Assembly (NCBI RefSeq): GCF_017313085.1
Contig: NZ_JAFLNF010000004.1
Location: 62,001-126,000 of the forward strand
Direction of reading: 5' to 3'
From: Roseibium limicola
GTDB taxonomy: Bacteria; Pseudomonadota; Alphaproteobacteria; Rhizobiales; Stappiaceae
DNA: 64,000 nucleotides
Shown here one piece after another: positions 8,066-15,671 of this stretch (its first letter is position 1; every line of letters begins with the position of its first letter). The position numbers and the translations under genes are program-made. The notes under the pieces are model-generated. The model saw nothing but the letters and a program-made list of their open reading frames with translations, was not told the origin of the DNA and did no database searches.

Positions 8066-8833
8066 TCAGGCCTTCTTTTTCGGCCGCAGCACATGCACGT
8101 GTTCGGCGTCGTAGAGGGCGCTGTCGCGGAAGTCCGCAGCGGGCTTCAGAGCGTGGCCGACGAAGATCAGCGCGGTGCGGGTGATCTTCGATTTGCGGAC
8201 CTTGCTGGCAATGTCGGACAGCGTGCCATGGATGAACGACTGATCCGGCCACCCGACCCGGTAAGCAACGATCACCGGGCACTCTGCTCCGTACAGCGGC
8301 GTCAGCTTGCGCTCGATCTCGCGTAGATTTCGGATCGACAGGTGAATGGCCAGCGTTGCACCGCTTTTGCCCAGCGTTTCCAGGTCCTCGTTGTTCGGCA
8401 TCGCCGAGCTTTGCATCGTGGTGCGTGTGACGATGACGGTCTGCGCGACTTCCGGGATCGTCAGCTCCATCTTCAGTGCAGCCGCCGCTGCTGCAAAGGC
8501 CGGAACCCCCGGCACAACCTCATACGGAATTTCCAGTCGGTCCAGCCGACGCATTTGTTCTGCCGTCGCGCCGTAGATCGACGGATCCCCGGAATGCACC
8601 CGGGCAACGTCCTGCCCCGCAGCATGAGCCAACTCGATTTCCGCAATGATCTCATCAAGGTGCATGGGTGCGGTGTCGATCACCTTAGCATCGTCCGGGG
8701 CCGCCTCGACGATCTGTTCCGGCACGAGGGAACCTGCATAAAGACAGACCGGACAGGCCTGAATGAGCTTCAGGCCGCGCACGGTGATCAGATCCGGGTC
8801 GCCGGGACCGGCGCCGATGAAATAAACGGTCAT
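8066..8833 (-). CDS. cobM: Precorrin-4 C11-methyltransferase CobM/CbiF
   Basis: This 255-residue tetrapyrrole methylase methylates C-11 of (cobalt-)precorrin-4. It begins MTVYFIGAGPGDPDLITVRG, the usual CobM/CbiF start, and has HSGDPSIYGATAEQ and PGVPAFAAAAA segments of the family. It is the last gene of the long minus-strand cob operon and its ATG overlaps the stop of the cbiG-cobJ fusion (ATGA). Confidence 0.94.
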   Translation of the reverse strand: MTVYFIGAGPGDPDLITVRGLKLIQACPVCLYAGSLVPEQIVEAAPDDAKVIDTAPMHLDEIIAEIELAHAAGQDVARVHSGDPSIYGATAEQMRRLDRLEIPYEVVPGVPAFAAAAAALKMELTIPEVAQTVIVTRTTMQSSAMPNNEDLETLGKSGATLAIHLSIRNLREIERKLTPLYGAECPVIVAYRVGWPDQSFIHGTLSDIASKVRKSKITRTALIFVGHALKPAADFRDSALYDAEHVHVLRPKKKA

Positions 8834-10686
8834 GCCGGGTCTCCTTCAGAGGTTGTGTCTGGGGCGGTCTCTGGCGCGTCGATCCGCTTGGCATAGCCGC
8901 GCGGGGTAAAGACGTAAGGTTTTCCGTCGCCGCGCAGGCCAGCCTTGGAATTGGACGAGCCGACGAGAACGGTGGTCAGCATGTCGACCTCATCGACAGT
9001 CAGGGCTTCCAGCGTGGTCACCCGGACGATTTCTTCCGGACGGCCAAGGTTGATTCCCAGAACGACCGGCGTGTCTTTCGGGCGATGTTGCAGCAGGATT
9101 TCGCGCGCTGCGGCCAATTGTGTGCGGCGGCGCTTGGAAACCGGGTTGTAGAAGGCAATGACGAAATCGCCTTCCGCCGCAGCTTTCAGCCGTTTTTCAA
9201 TCGCCTCCCACGGGGTCAGCAGATCCGACAGGGAGATGGCACAGAAGTCATGACCCAGCGGCGCACCGATGCGCGCAGAGGCTGCCTGGAGTGCCGAAAT
9301 GCCCGGTGCGTTGACGATCTCCACCCGCTTGGCGGCATCCGTTGCCCCGCCGTTGTCCGTGTCTCGGTCAATCAGCTCATAGACCAGGGCGCCCATGGCG
9401 TAAATGCCTGCGTCGCCTGAACAAATCAGCGCGACGTTACGGCCTTCACCGGCCAGTTCCAGCGCGAACCGCACGCGCTCCTGCTCTTCGCCGAGCTTGA
9501 AATTGTGGTGGGTCTTGGCGGTGATGTGCGGGCGAACGATGTCCAGATAGAGCGAATAGCCGACCACGTCTTCCGCCTGTGCCAGCAGCCGCGTTGCCTC
9601 AGGCGAGCGCCAGTCGTCCTGTCCCGGCCCCAGGCTGACGACGGAGAGCTTTCCACGGGCGCGACCGATGGTGGCCGGGTCCACCGGTACGGATGCGCGG
9701 GCGATCGCCACCGTCGCATTGGCGGTCTTGTGCTTTTCCAGCACCAGCGCGCCCTCTGCCCCAACGCCGGCCAGGGCAGCGCCTTCCGACACCCCGTGGC
9801 AGCCGACTTCGGTAAACACCACATCGGACGGATTTTTCAGCCGTGGGGTTTCCTGTTCCAGACGCTCCGCCGTGAACACCCGGAACGGAACACCAAGATG
9901 GTCTGCCACTGCCGACATGGCCGCTTCATCGGCCTTCAGATCCAGGCTGGCAACGCAGGCCACCGCGCCCTGGGCAACATTGGCCTGGTCAAGGCATTGA
10001 TCTACAAGATCAATCAGCTCCCTCGCATCGCAGCCGCGGGCGCATCCCAGCCCGAGAACATGGGTCCGCGGATGGAACACCAGTTCCGTCGGCGAGCCTT
10101 TTGACGGTTGCTCGCTGACTGTGATCTTCAGGCTTGCATCGGTGGCCTGAGAGAGATTGGCGCTTGCGAGCCATGGCGCAGAGCCATTGATGGTGATGCT
10201 GGCGCCCGAAAGCAGTTCCGCCATCACCGGCTTGGCGTCTTCCGGGTTGGCCAGCGTCCAGCCTTGTGGCGGCTGATCCAGTGCGATGCCGAGGGCCGTA
10301 TCACCGGCCGTTGTCACCGCCGCATGACCCTCGAGGACACGGGCAAGCGCGCGCGCCAGATCATTGCCGCCATGATGGCCGCCGATCAGCGGCACCACGC
10401 TGGCGCCATCTTCGGAGACCGCAAGGACCGGCGGTTCCTTGCGCTTGTCGCTGAGCAGCGGAGCGAGGGACCGGATCAGAATGCCGCTGGCGCAGATGCC
10501 GATGATCGGATGACCGGCTTTGAACAGCTGCTGCAGGTGGGCGATGGTCTCATTGAACAGGGTATCCGCATCCCGGATACGCCCGGCCAGCCCGTGCAGG
10601 ACAGCGCCGGGGACGGCGGCCTCCAGCTTGCGGGCCGTGTCGAGACCAGCCTCGTTCAGAACGACGATGATGGGGGCAGCGTCCAC
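8830..10686 (-). CDS. cobJ: CbiG-CobJ fusion: cobalt-precorrin-5A hydrolase plus precorrin-3B C17-methyltransferase
   Basis: This 618-residue protein has two enzymes in one chain. Residues about 1-330 are CbiG: GICASGILIRSLAPLL and EDGASVVPLIGGHHGGN in the N-domain, then LGLGCARGCDARELIDLV and a GVSEGAALAG end in the C-domain. Residues about 345-618 are CobJ/CbiH (VVSLGPGQDDWRSPEA, then VALICSGDAGIYAMG and GHDFCAISLSDLLTPW). CbiG opens the delta-lactone ring and releases acetaldehyde; CobJ methylates C-17 and contracts the ring, the step that makes that lactone. The fusion therefore joins two nearby steps of the anaerobic route. Start is a GTG that overlaps cobI by 31 nt; a downstream start cannot be excluded. 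Confidence 0.9.
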   Translation of the reverse strand: MDAAPIIVVLNEAGLDTARKLEAAVPGAVLHGLAGRIRDADTLFNETIAHLQQLFKAGHPIIGICASGILIRSLAPLLSDKRKEPPVLAVSEDGASVVPLIGGHHGGNDLARALARVLEGHAAVTTAGDTALGIALDQPPQGWTLANPEDAKPVMAELLSGASITINGSAPWLASANLSQATDASLKITVSEQPSKGSPTELVFHPRTHVLGLGCARGCDARELIDLVDQCLDQANVAQGAVACVASLDLKADEAAMSAVADHLGVPFRVFTAERLEQETPRLKNPSDVVFTEVGCHGVSEGAALAGVGAEGALVLEKHKTANATVAIARASVPVDPATIGRARGKLSVVSLGPGQDDWRSPEATRLLAQAEDVVGYSLYLDIVRPHITAKTHHNFKLGEEQERVRFALELAGEGRNVALICSGDAGIYAMGALVYELIDRDTDNGGATDAAKRVEIVNAPGISALQAASARIGAPLGHDFCAISLSDLLTPWEAIEKRLKAAAEGDFVIAFYNPVSKRRRTQLAAAREILLQHRPKDTPVVLGINLGRPEEIVRVTTLEALTVDEVDMLTTVLVGSSNSKAGLRGDGKPYVFTPRGYAKRIDAPETAPDTTSEGDPA

Positions 10687-11381
10687 GCTTCGTCTCCCTT
10701 GTAAATCAGGATCATGGAAAAATACGGCGCGGCATCGTCAGCAACGTCTTCCAGCCGCAGAACCTTCTGGCTCGGTAGGCTGGCGCGTTCGACGTATCCG
10801 GCACGATCGAGCAGGTTCATGTCTTGCAACAGCGCCTTGAGGCGCGGCAGGTGACGACCGACCTTCATGATCGCCAGCGCCTGGGCACTGTCGATATGGG
10901 CACGGATCGCTTCGTCGGGCAGGGGCCCGGGAATGATCGTCATCACATCGTTGCGGCTGGTCAGCGGTCGTTGCAGCCGCGACGCACAAGCCGTCAGCGA
11001 GGTGACCCCGGGGATGACCTCGCACGTGAAGCGCTCTGACAACCGCTCAAACAGATACATGAAGGAGCCGTAGAAGAACGGGTCGCCCTCGCACAGCACG
11101 ACGACATCCTCGCCGGTCTCCAGTTCCGCGGCGATGGTTTTGGCGGCCTCATCGTAGATCTGTTTGGCCGGAAACCGGTCGACCCGCATGGGAACAACCA
11201 TCGGGATTTCCCGCGCATCCTTGGAAATGACATCGGTCGCGATCGAACGGGCGAAACTCTCGCCCGTATCCGGTGCGGGATAGGCGACCACACGCGCCGA
11301 AGAGATCAGCCGGTGCGCCTTCAGGGTCATCAGCTCCGGGTCGCCCGGGCCAAGACCGACGCCATACAGAACCCCGCTCAT
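10656..11381 (-). CDS. cobI: Precorrin-2 C20-methyltransferase CobI/CbiL
   Basis: The enzyme methylates C-20 of (cobalt-)precorrin-2 with S-adenosylmethionine. The 241-residue product starts MSGVLYGVGLGPGDPELMTL and carries VVLCEGDPFFYGSFMYL and PGVTSLTACASRL, all typical of CobI. The chosen ATG (11381) overlaps the cobL stop as ATGA; 20 extra codons are open upstream but do not match the family. The downstream gene overlaps its end by 31 nt. Confidence 0.94.
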   Translation of the reverse strand: MSGVLYGVGLGPGDPELMTLKAHRLISSARVVAYPAPDTGESFARSIATDVISKDAREIPMVVPMRVDRFPAKQIYDEAAKTIAAELETGEDVVVLCEGDPFFYGSFMYLFERLSERFTCEVIPGVTSLTACASRLQRPLTSRNDVMTIIPGPLPDEAIRAHIDSAQALAIMKVGRHLPRLKALLQDMNLLDRAGYVERASLPSQKVLRLEDVADDAAPYFSMILIYKGDEAWTLPPSSSF

Positions 11382-12595
11382 GCGATGTCTCCATGCGGCT
11401 TGGTCAGGCTCCACTGGGTCACCGGCATGAAGGGGCGCCATCCGGTCAGTCCGCCCACCTTGTCGGCGCGCTGGATAGTCAGGCGGATCAGATCGCCGCC
11501 GTGGGTTTGATGCGCGCTCAACAGCACGGCTTCTCCTTCCAGGGTCACCGCATTGGCGACCAGACGCCCGCCCGGCTTCAGGCGCGACAGGCAGGTGGCA
11601 ACAAGCGTCGGGGTGGTCAGTCCACCGCCGATGAAGATGGCGTCCGGGTCGGGCAGGTTCGTCAGCCCATCCGGCGCGGTTGCATCCACCAGTTTGAGCG
11701 CCGGAGTGCCCAGCGCCAGGGCGTTTTCCGCCGCCATGGCCCGGCGCTCAGTGTGGGGCTCCAGACCAATGGCGCTGGTCTGCTCTGCAGCGCGCAGCCA
11801 TTCGATACCAATCGATCCGCAGCCGGCGCCGACATCCCAGAGAAGCTGGCCGGGCATCGGCTGCAAGGCGCTCATGGTGACGGAGCGGACTTCGCGCTTG
11901 GTCATCTTGCCGTCGTGACGGAAAGCGCTGTCGGGCAGCCCCGGCACCCGCGCAAAGGCTTTTGCATCGGGGCCTGGCAAAAGCTCGATGGCCAGGGTGT
12001 TGAAGTCGGCACAGGCCTCGCGCCACTCAGCCGCAGTGGCTGAGCAAAGCCGCTCCTGCGCACCCCCCATATGCTCCATCAGGGTCATGCGGGAGGGGCC
12101 AAAGCCTGCATCGGTGAGCCGTCGCGCGACCTTGCCCGGCGTCTCGCCATTGCTGGTCAGCGCAAGGATCTTGCGGCCCGGTTGCAGGTAACCGTTCAGG
12201 GTTTCCAGGGCGCGCCCATGCAAGGACAGGCAGGTCACGTCCTGCAGCGGCCAGTGCATCCGGGCGCTCGCCAGCTGAAAGGCGGAAGGCGACGGCAGCA
12301 CAAGCATTTCTTCAGGTGAAACATGGGCAGCAAGCGCCGACCCGATGCCGTACCACTGTGGGTCGCCGGTGGCGAGAATGGCCGTCGGCGTGCCTTTCAA
12401 GGCGGCGAGGTCCGAATAGACCGATGCGAAAGGCGATGGCCACTGCCGGGCCTCTCCGGTGATCTCGGCACCGCACAGCTCGAAATGCCGCGCCCCGCCG
12501 TAAACCACCTTCGCCTGCGCCAGCGTATCCCGCGCCGCAGGCGACAAGACTCGATCCTCGCCCATGCCGATCAGTGTCAGCCACGCTGCGGTCAT
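11378..12595 (-). CDS. cobL: Precorrin-6Y C5,15-methyltransferase (decarboxylating) CobL/CbiET
   Basis: This 405-residue bifunctional protein methylates C-5 and C-15 and decarboxylates the C-12 acetate. The N-terminal half (about 1-205) is a CbiE-type tetrapyrrole methylase (WLTLIGMGEDRVLSPAA, ATGDPQWYGIG). The C-terminal half (about 215-405) is CbiT, a Rossmann methyltransferase with LLWDVGAGCGSIGIEWLR. The fused form is common in proteobacteria. The 280-bp gap upstream holds hairpin elements rather than a promoter I can define, so it may still be read with the upstream genes. Confidence 0.94.
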   Translation of the reverse strand: MTAAWLTLIGMGEDRVLSPAARDTLAQAKVVYGGARHFELCGAEITGEARQWPSPFASVYSDLAALKGTPTAILATGDPQWYGIGSALAAHVSPEEMLVLPSPSAFQLASARMHWPLQDVTCLSLHGRALETLNGYLQPGRKILALTSNGETPGKVARRLTDAGFGPSRMTLMEHMGGAQERLCSATAAEWREACADFNTLAIELLPGPDAKAFARVPGLPDSAFRHDGKMTKREVRSVTMSALQPMPGQLLWDVGAGCGSIGIEWLRAAEQTSAIGLEPHTERRAMAAENALALGTPALKLVDATAPDGLTNLPDPDAIFIGGGLTTPTLVATCLSRLKPGGRLVANAVTLEGEAVLLSAHQTHGGDLIRLTIQRADKVGGLTGWRPFMPVTQWSLTKPHGDIA

Positions 12596-12628
12596 AGGGC
12601 AGCTCCCTTTTCAGATACGCTCTCCTTC

Positions 12629-12735
12629 GTCATCCCGGACGCAGATCCGGGATCGGTGCGCCGTAGGCGTTGGATGAACACGTAGACGTCGCGGCTCACC
12701 GGTCCCGGCTCGGAGCTGCGCTTGGCCGGGATCAC
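12629..12735. repeat. Bipartite GTCAT-hairpin element A
   Basis: The left end is GTCAT followed by an 8-bp stem (ATCCCGGA 12632-12639 / TCCGGGAT 12646-12653). The right end is a GC-rich stem in inverted direction that closes with ATCAC instead of ATGAC. Layout matches elements B, C and D: two outward-facing hairpins around a variable centre. It is a small nonautonomous or REP/BIME-like sequence; no transposase is present. Confidence 0.6.
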
Positions 12736-12778
12736 GGAGGAAAGGTTTGTTTTAATCGCAACCTTCCCCCCACGAGGC

Positions 12779-12854
12779 GTCATGCTCGGGCCTGTCCCGA
12801 GCATCCAGCCGGCACTGTGCGTTCTGGATCCTCGGGACGTTGCCCGAGGATGAC
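12779..12854. repeat. Bipartite GTCAT-hairpin element B
   Basis: The element begins GTCAT and ends ATGAC. The left stem is ATGCTCGGG (12782-12790) with CCCGAGCAT (12796-12804); the right stem is ATCCTCGGG (12828-12836) with CCCGAGGAT (12843-12851). Both stems are perfect 9-bp pairs and the two hairpins face in opposite directions. It belongs to the same family as elements A, C and D. Confidence 0.7.
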
Positions 12855-12875
12855 GGAGGGAAAAGAAAAGGCCCA

Positions 12876-13121
12876 TCACTGGCCGCGCTTTGGTTTGAGT
12901 GAGAATGGCTTGACCGGGATCTTGTCCAGCTGGTCGGGGGAGGCGTCGGATGTCGGCGTAACCTGGCGGATGCCGCGGGCCTTGCGCGGCGCGCCATCGG
13001 CATCGCGGGGAATGTCGGGAGACTGCGGCGACCCGTGGGACAGCGATCCGATTGCCCGACGAACGTCCTTTTGCCCGGCAGCCGAGCGCAGTCCGAATTT
13101 TGGGGGCGTCGATTTCTTCAT
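12876..13121 (-). CDS. Small basic protein of unknown function coupled to cobH
   Basis: I do not recognise this 81-residue product. It begins MKKSTPPKFGLRSAAGQKD and is rich in Lys, Arg, Pro and Ser with no membrane segment, signal peptide or Cys motif; it looks partly disordered. Its ATG overlaps the cobH TGA (ATGA), the same coupling used by neighbouring cob genes, which is the main reason to accept it. It could be a small accessory protein of the pathway or a leftover. No function is proposed. Confidence 0.5.
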   Translation of the reverse strand: MKKSTPPKFGLRSAAGQKDVRRAIGSLSHGSPQSPDIPRDADGAPRKARGIRQVTPTSDASPDQLDKIPVKPFSLKPKRGQ

Positions 13122-13780
13122 GGCGCGCGGTCTTCCGGCAGGCCGGCGGCGAGTGCGTTGACGCCGGCAGCCGCCATGGCCGAGCCGCCCCGTCGTCCCT
13201 TGAGCGAGACGAAATCGAGTCCGAAGGGGTTCTTCGCCAAAGCGTCCCGGGATTCCGCCGCGCCGACGAAGCCGACAGGAAAGCCGAGAATGACGGCGGG
13301 CCTGGGAAACCCTTCGGCGATCCGCTCCATCAGGTGAAACAGAGCTGTCGGAGCGTTGCCGATGGCCACCACGGCGCCTTCCAGTTGATCTTGCCACAGA
13401 TCGACGGCGGCCGCCGAGCGGGTGGTGCCCATTCGCTCGGCGCGCTGACGAACACCAGGATCATTCAACGTGCAGATGACCTGGGTTGCAGCGTCCAAGC
13501 GCGAGCGGATGATGCCATGGGCGACCATTTCCACGTCAGTGAAGATCGGTGCTCCGGCCTGCAAGGCTTCACGGCCGCGTGCCATAGCGTCCGGTGACCA
13601 GGTCAGGTCCTCGACCACATCCGTCATGCCGCAGGCATGGATCAGGCGCACGGCAAGCGGCTGAAGATCTTCCGGCACAGCGGAGAGATCGACTTCGTCG
13701 CGAATGGTCGCGAACGACTGCCGGTAGATGGCAGCCGGGTCGCGCTCATAGTCATAAAGCCGGGCAGGGGCAGTGCTCAT
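13118..13780 (-). CDS. cobH: Precorrin-8X methylmutase CobH/CbiC
   Basis: This 220-residue enzyme moves a methyl group from C-11 to C-12, giving (cobalt-)hydrogenobyrinic acid. The catalytic histidine lies in VRLIHACGMTDV (about His49); VEMVAHGI, NAPTALFHL and GFPVGFVGAAESR are further family motifs. It starts 5 bp after the cbiX stop and overlaps the next gene by ATGA, so it sits in the middle of a tightly packed operon. Confidence 0.95.
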   Translation of the reverse strand: MSTAPARLYDYERDPAAIYRQSFATIRDEVDLSAVPEDLQPLAVRLIHACGMTDVVEDLTWSPDAMARGREALQAGAPIFTDVEMVAHGIIRSRLDAATQVICTLNDPGVRQRAERMGTTRSAAAVDLWQDQLEGAVVAIGNAPTALFHLMERIAEGFPRPAVILGFPVGFVGAAESRDALAKNPFGLDFVSLKGRRGGSAMAAAGVNALAAGLPEDRAP

Positions 13781-13785
13781 CGGGC

Positions 13786-14907
13786 TCAGTCCGCCTTGTC
13801 CATCGACTTCGGGCCGAGCGGATGGTCCGCATGCGGATAGGGATGATGGTGGTGATCATGAGAATGGTCATGCCCGTGATCATGCCCGTGGTCATGTTTG
13901 TGATCGTGGGAATGCCCGTGCCCATGATCATGCGTGTGATCATGGTCGTGATGATGATGGGCGCCGGCCTTGCGCACCTGCTCCTCGCAGGCACCGGTGC
14001 ACAGCTCCTCACACAGCTTGCACTCGGCCTCCGCGCCGAGGCCTTCCACATGATGGTGGTGGCTTTCCTGCGCCAGACCGACTTCGGCTTCGAAGCCGAG
14101 AACCTGTTCGCGGTACTTGCACATCTGGCAGTTCATCACGTTGGCGCCCTGCAGGATTTCCTGCACCCGGTCGGCCATCGTGTCGATCACCTGCGGGTGG
14201 TCGTTGAGATATCCTGCCTTCAGGAATTCGATGTTGGGGTGCTTGGCCGCCACTTCGTCGGTTGCCGAGTAGATCCGCTGCACCAGAACGCCGGTGAAGA
14301 GGAAATACGGGAAGACGATGATGCGCTTGTAGCCGAGCCGTGCCGCGTGTTCGAGGCCAGGGCCCACAAGCGGAAAGGTAACGCCGGAATAGCAGGTTTC
14401 GCCCCAGCCGAAGCCCATGCCTTCCCACAGAAGACGCATGATTTTCGAGACGTTGGAGTTGGCGTCCGGATCGGAGGCGCCGCGCCCGACAACCATCAGC
14501 AGGGTCTCATGCGGATCGACGTTGGTCGGCGCCGCGTCCAGTGCTTCCTGAATACGCTCGGCGGCCGCGCGCACCATGCGCACGTCAACGGCCAGTTCGC
14601 GGCCATAGGTGATCTTCATGTCCGGATGCTGCGCCTGATAGGTGTTCAGCACGCTGGGAATGTCGTTCTTGGCGTGACCGGCGGCAAACAGCATGCCCGG
14701 AACGGCCAGCACATGGGTGCAGCCTGCCTCGCGCAGCTTGTTCAGTCCGTCGTGAATGACCGGGTTGGCGAATTCCAGATAGCCGTATTCGACTGGCCAG
14801 TCGGGAAAGCGGCTTTTCAGGCCTTCTGCCAGCTTGGCGAACTGACCGACGGCGCCACGGTTGCGGGAACCATGACCGCAGATCATCAGGCCCAGTTTTT
14901 CAGCCAT
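13786..14907 (-). CDS. cbiX: Sirohydrochlorin cobaltochelatase CbiX, long form with Cys cluster and His tail
   Basis: CbiX inserts Co2+ into sirohydrochlorin, the entry of the early-cobalt B12 route. This 373-residue protein has two CbiX/SirB domains (about 1-125 and 130-255; His12 in CGHGSR and His78 in GHAKND are likely catalytic). It then has the MNCQMC motif (258-263), the M-x-C-x-x-C pattern known to hold an Fe-S centre in some CbiX proteins, four more Cys (296, 299, 303, 307), and a tail (about 317-362) in which roughly every second residue is His. The tail probably binds or buffers cobalt. Its ATG overlaps the upstream TAA (TAATG). Confidence 0.92.
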   Translation of the reverse strand: MAEKLGLMICGHGSRNRGAVGQFAKLAEGLKSRFPDWPVEYGYLEFANPVIHDGLNKLREAGCTHVLAVPGMLFAAGHAKNDIPSVLNTYQAQHPDMKITYGRELAVDVRMVRAAAERIQEALDAAPTNVDPHETLLMVVGRGASDPDANSNVSKIMRLLWEGMGFGWGETCYSGVTFPLVGPGLEHAARLGYKRIIVFPYFLFTGVLVQRIYSATDEVAAKHPNIEFLKAGYLNDHPQVIDTMADRVQEILQGANVMNCQMCKYREQVLGFEAEVGLAQESHHHHVEGLGAEAECKLCEELCTGACEEQVRKAGAHHHHDHDHTHDHGHGHSHDHKHDHGHDHGHDHSHDHHHHPYPHADHPLGPKSMDKAD

Positions 14908-15191
14908 TATGCGGCCTCCGTTTCAGCGGCGTCAGAGGCTTCTTCCGCAGTGTCTTCAGGGGTGTCGGCAGATCTCTTGCGCCCTTTGAGCGCCGCAATA
15001 CCTGCCAGGGCCGCAGCACCTGCCAGAAGGGCAGCACCGGCCCAATGGGAGTGACCCGCGAGTTCGCCCAGATGACCGACGTGGGCCTGGGCTGTGGCCG
15101 GCAGCAGGGCAAGGCTGGTCGCGGTCGTCATGAGACCGACGACAAGTGTGCAGGCAAATGCAGTTGCCGATCGGTTTTGATGCTGGCTCAT
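14907..15191 (-). CDS. Small exported or membrane protein with HVGHLGELAGHSHW motif
   Basis: This 94-residue protein has an N-terminal hydrophobic signal/anchor (about 12-36, ending ATAQA), then the His-rich motif HVGHLGELAGHSHW, a second hydrophobic Ala/Leu segment (about 51-68), a short basic patch (KGRKR) and an acidic Glu/Ala tail. It is the first gene of the long cob operon and overlaps cbiX. The motif resembles small uncharacterised proteins found next to B12 genes in alphaproteobacteria (possibly the family labelled DUF6732) and also the His start of HupE-type metal permeases. A role in cobalt supply to CbiX is inference. Confidence 0.7.
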   Translation of the reverse strand: MSQHQNRSATAFACTLVVGLMTTATSLALLPATAQAHVGHLGELAGHSHWAGAALLAGAAALAGIAALKGRKRSADTPEDTAEEASDAAETEAA

Positions 15192-15671
15192 GTCTGTGGT
15201 TCCCTCACACTTCGTCGTGCCCGCGCGTCATACCGGAACAGAACGATCGTGGACATGAGGGAAAGCATGCGCATACCCGCCTGCCGTCGAGGGGCAGGGG
15301 AAATAGAAAATGCGCCGACAGCTCCGGACTGGGTCCCCGACATGGGTCAACCGTCACCGGAATAGCTTTCAGTCCGTCCACGGACGCTGTCCAGTTGTTG
15401 GCGCTCAAGCTATGCGAGGCAGGGGATGCAATCAACTGCCAGAGCAGAAGTTTTTGCATCGCCGCACAAACTCCGGTTGTCTGCTGGTCCCGGCTGATCT
15501 TCTGATGTGTTGGATTTGCCTTAGGCGTTTCTTGCGGGGAACCGGATCCTTCACTGGACGATTTGATCTATGTCGCGGCAGCGACTGCCGTTCGCTGCTT
15601 CAGTGGCGCAGTCTCGCCACGGCATTCCGCCAATCCCGGCTTCGAAAAATCAAAGGACAGTGTCCTCCACT
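15192..15671. other. Intergenic stretch before the permease; no gene or riboswitch recognised
   Basis: This gap separates the minus-strand cob operon from the plus-strand permease, so both promoters should lie here. I looked on both strands for the B12-box pattern of cobalamin riboswitches and did not find it. A small hairpin GGACAGTGTCC (15655-15665) overlaps the ribosome binding site of the permease. Nothing else is clear. Confidence 0.5.

Larger units (their letters stand above)
12596..12875. other. 280-bp intergenic stretch inside the cob operon made of hairpin repeats
   Basis: The gap between the 81-aa gene and cobL holds two bipartite hairpin elements (12629-12735 and 12779-12854, listed separately) and no gene with family-like coding. 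A run of codons on the minus strand exists but is a by-product of the repeats. Confidence 0.7.

Noticed and set aside
12592-12879. Minus-strand frame in the cobL upstream gap
   Set aside because: It is made of hairpin-repeat sequence with no start signal and no conserved features.
13594-15054. Plus-strand frame with long Met/Val/Ile runs opposite cbiX
   Set aside because: The hydrophobic run at 13830-13970 is the complement of the His-Asp tail of cbiX, not a membrane protein.
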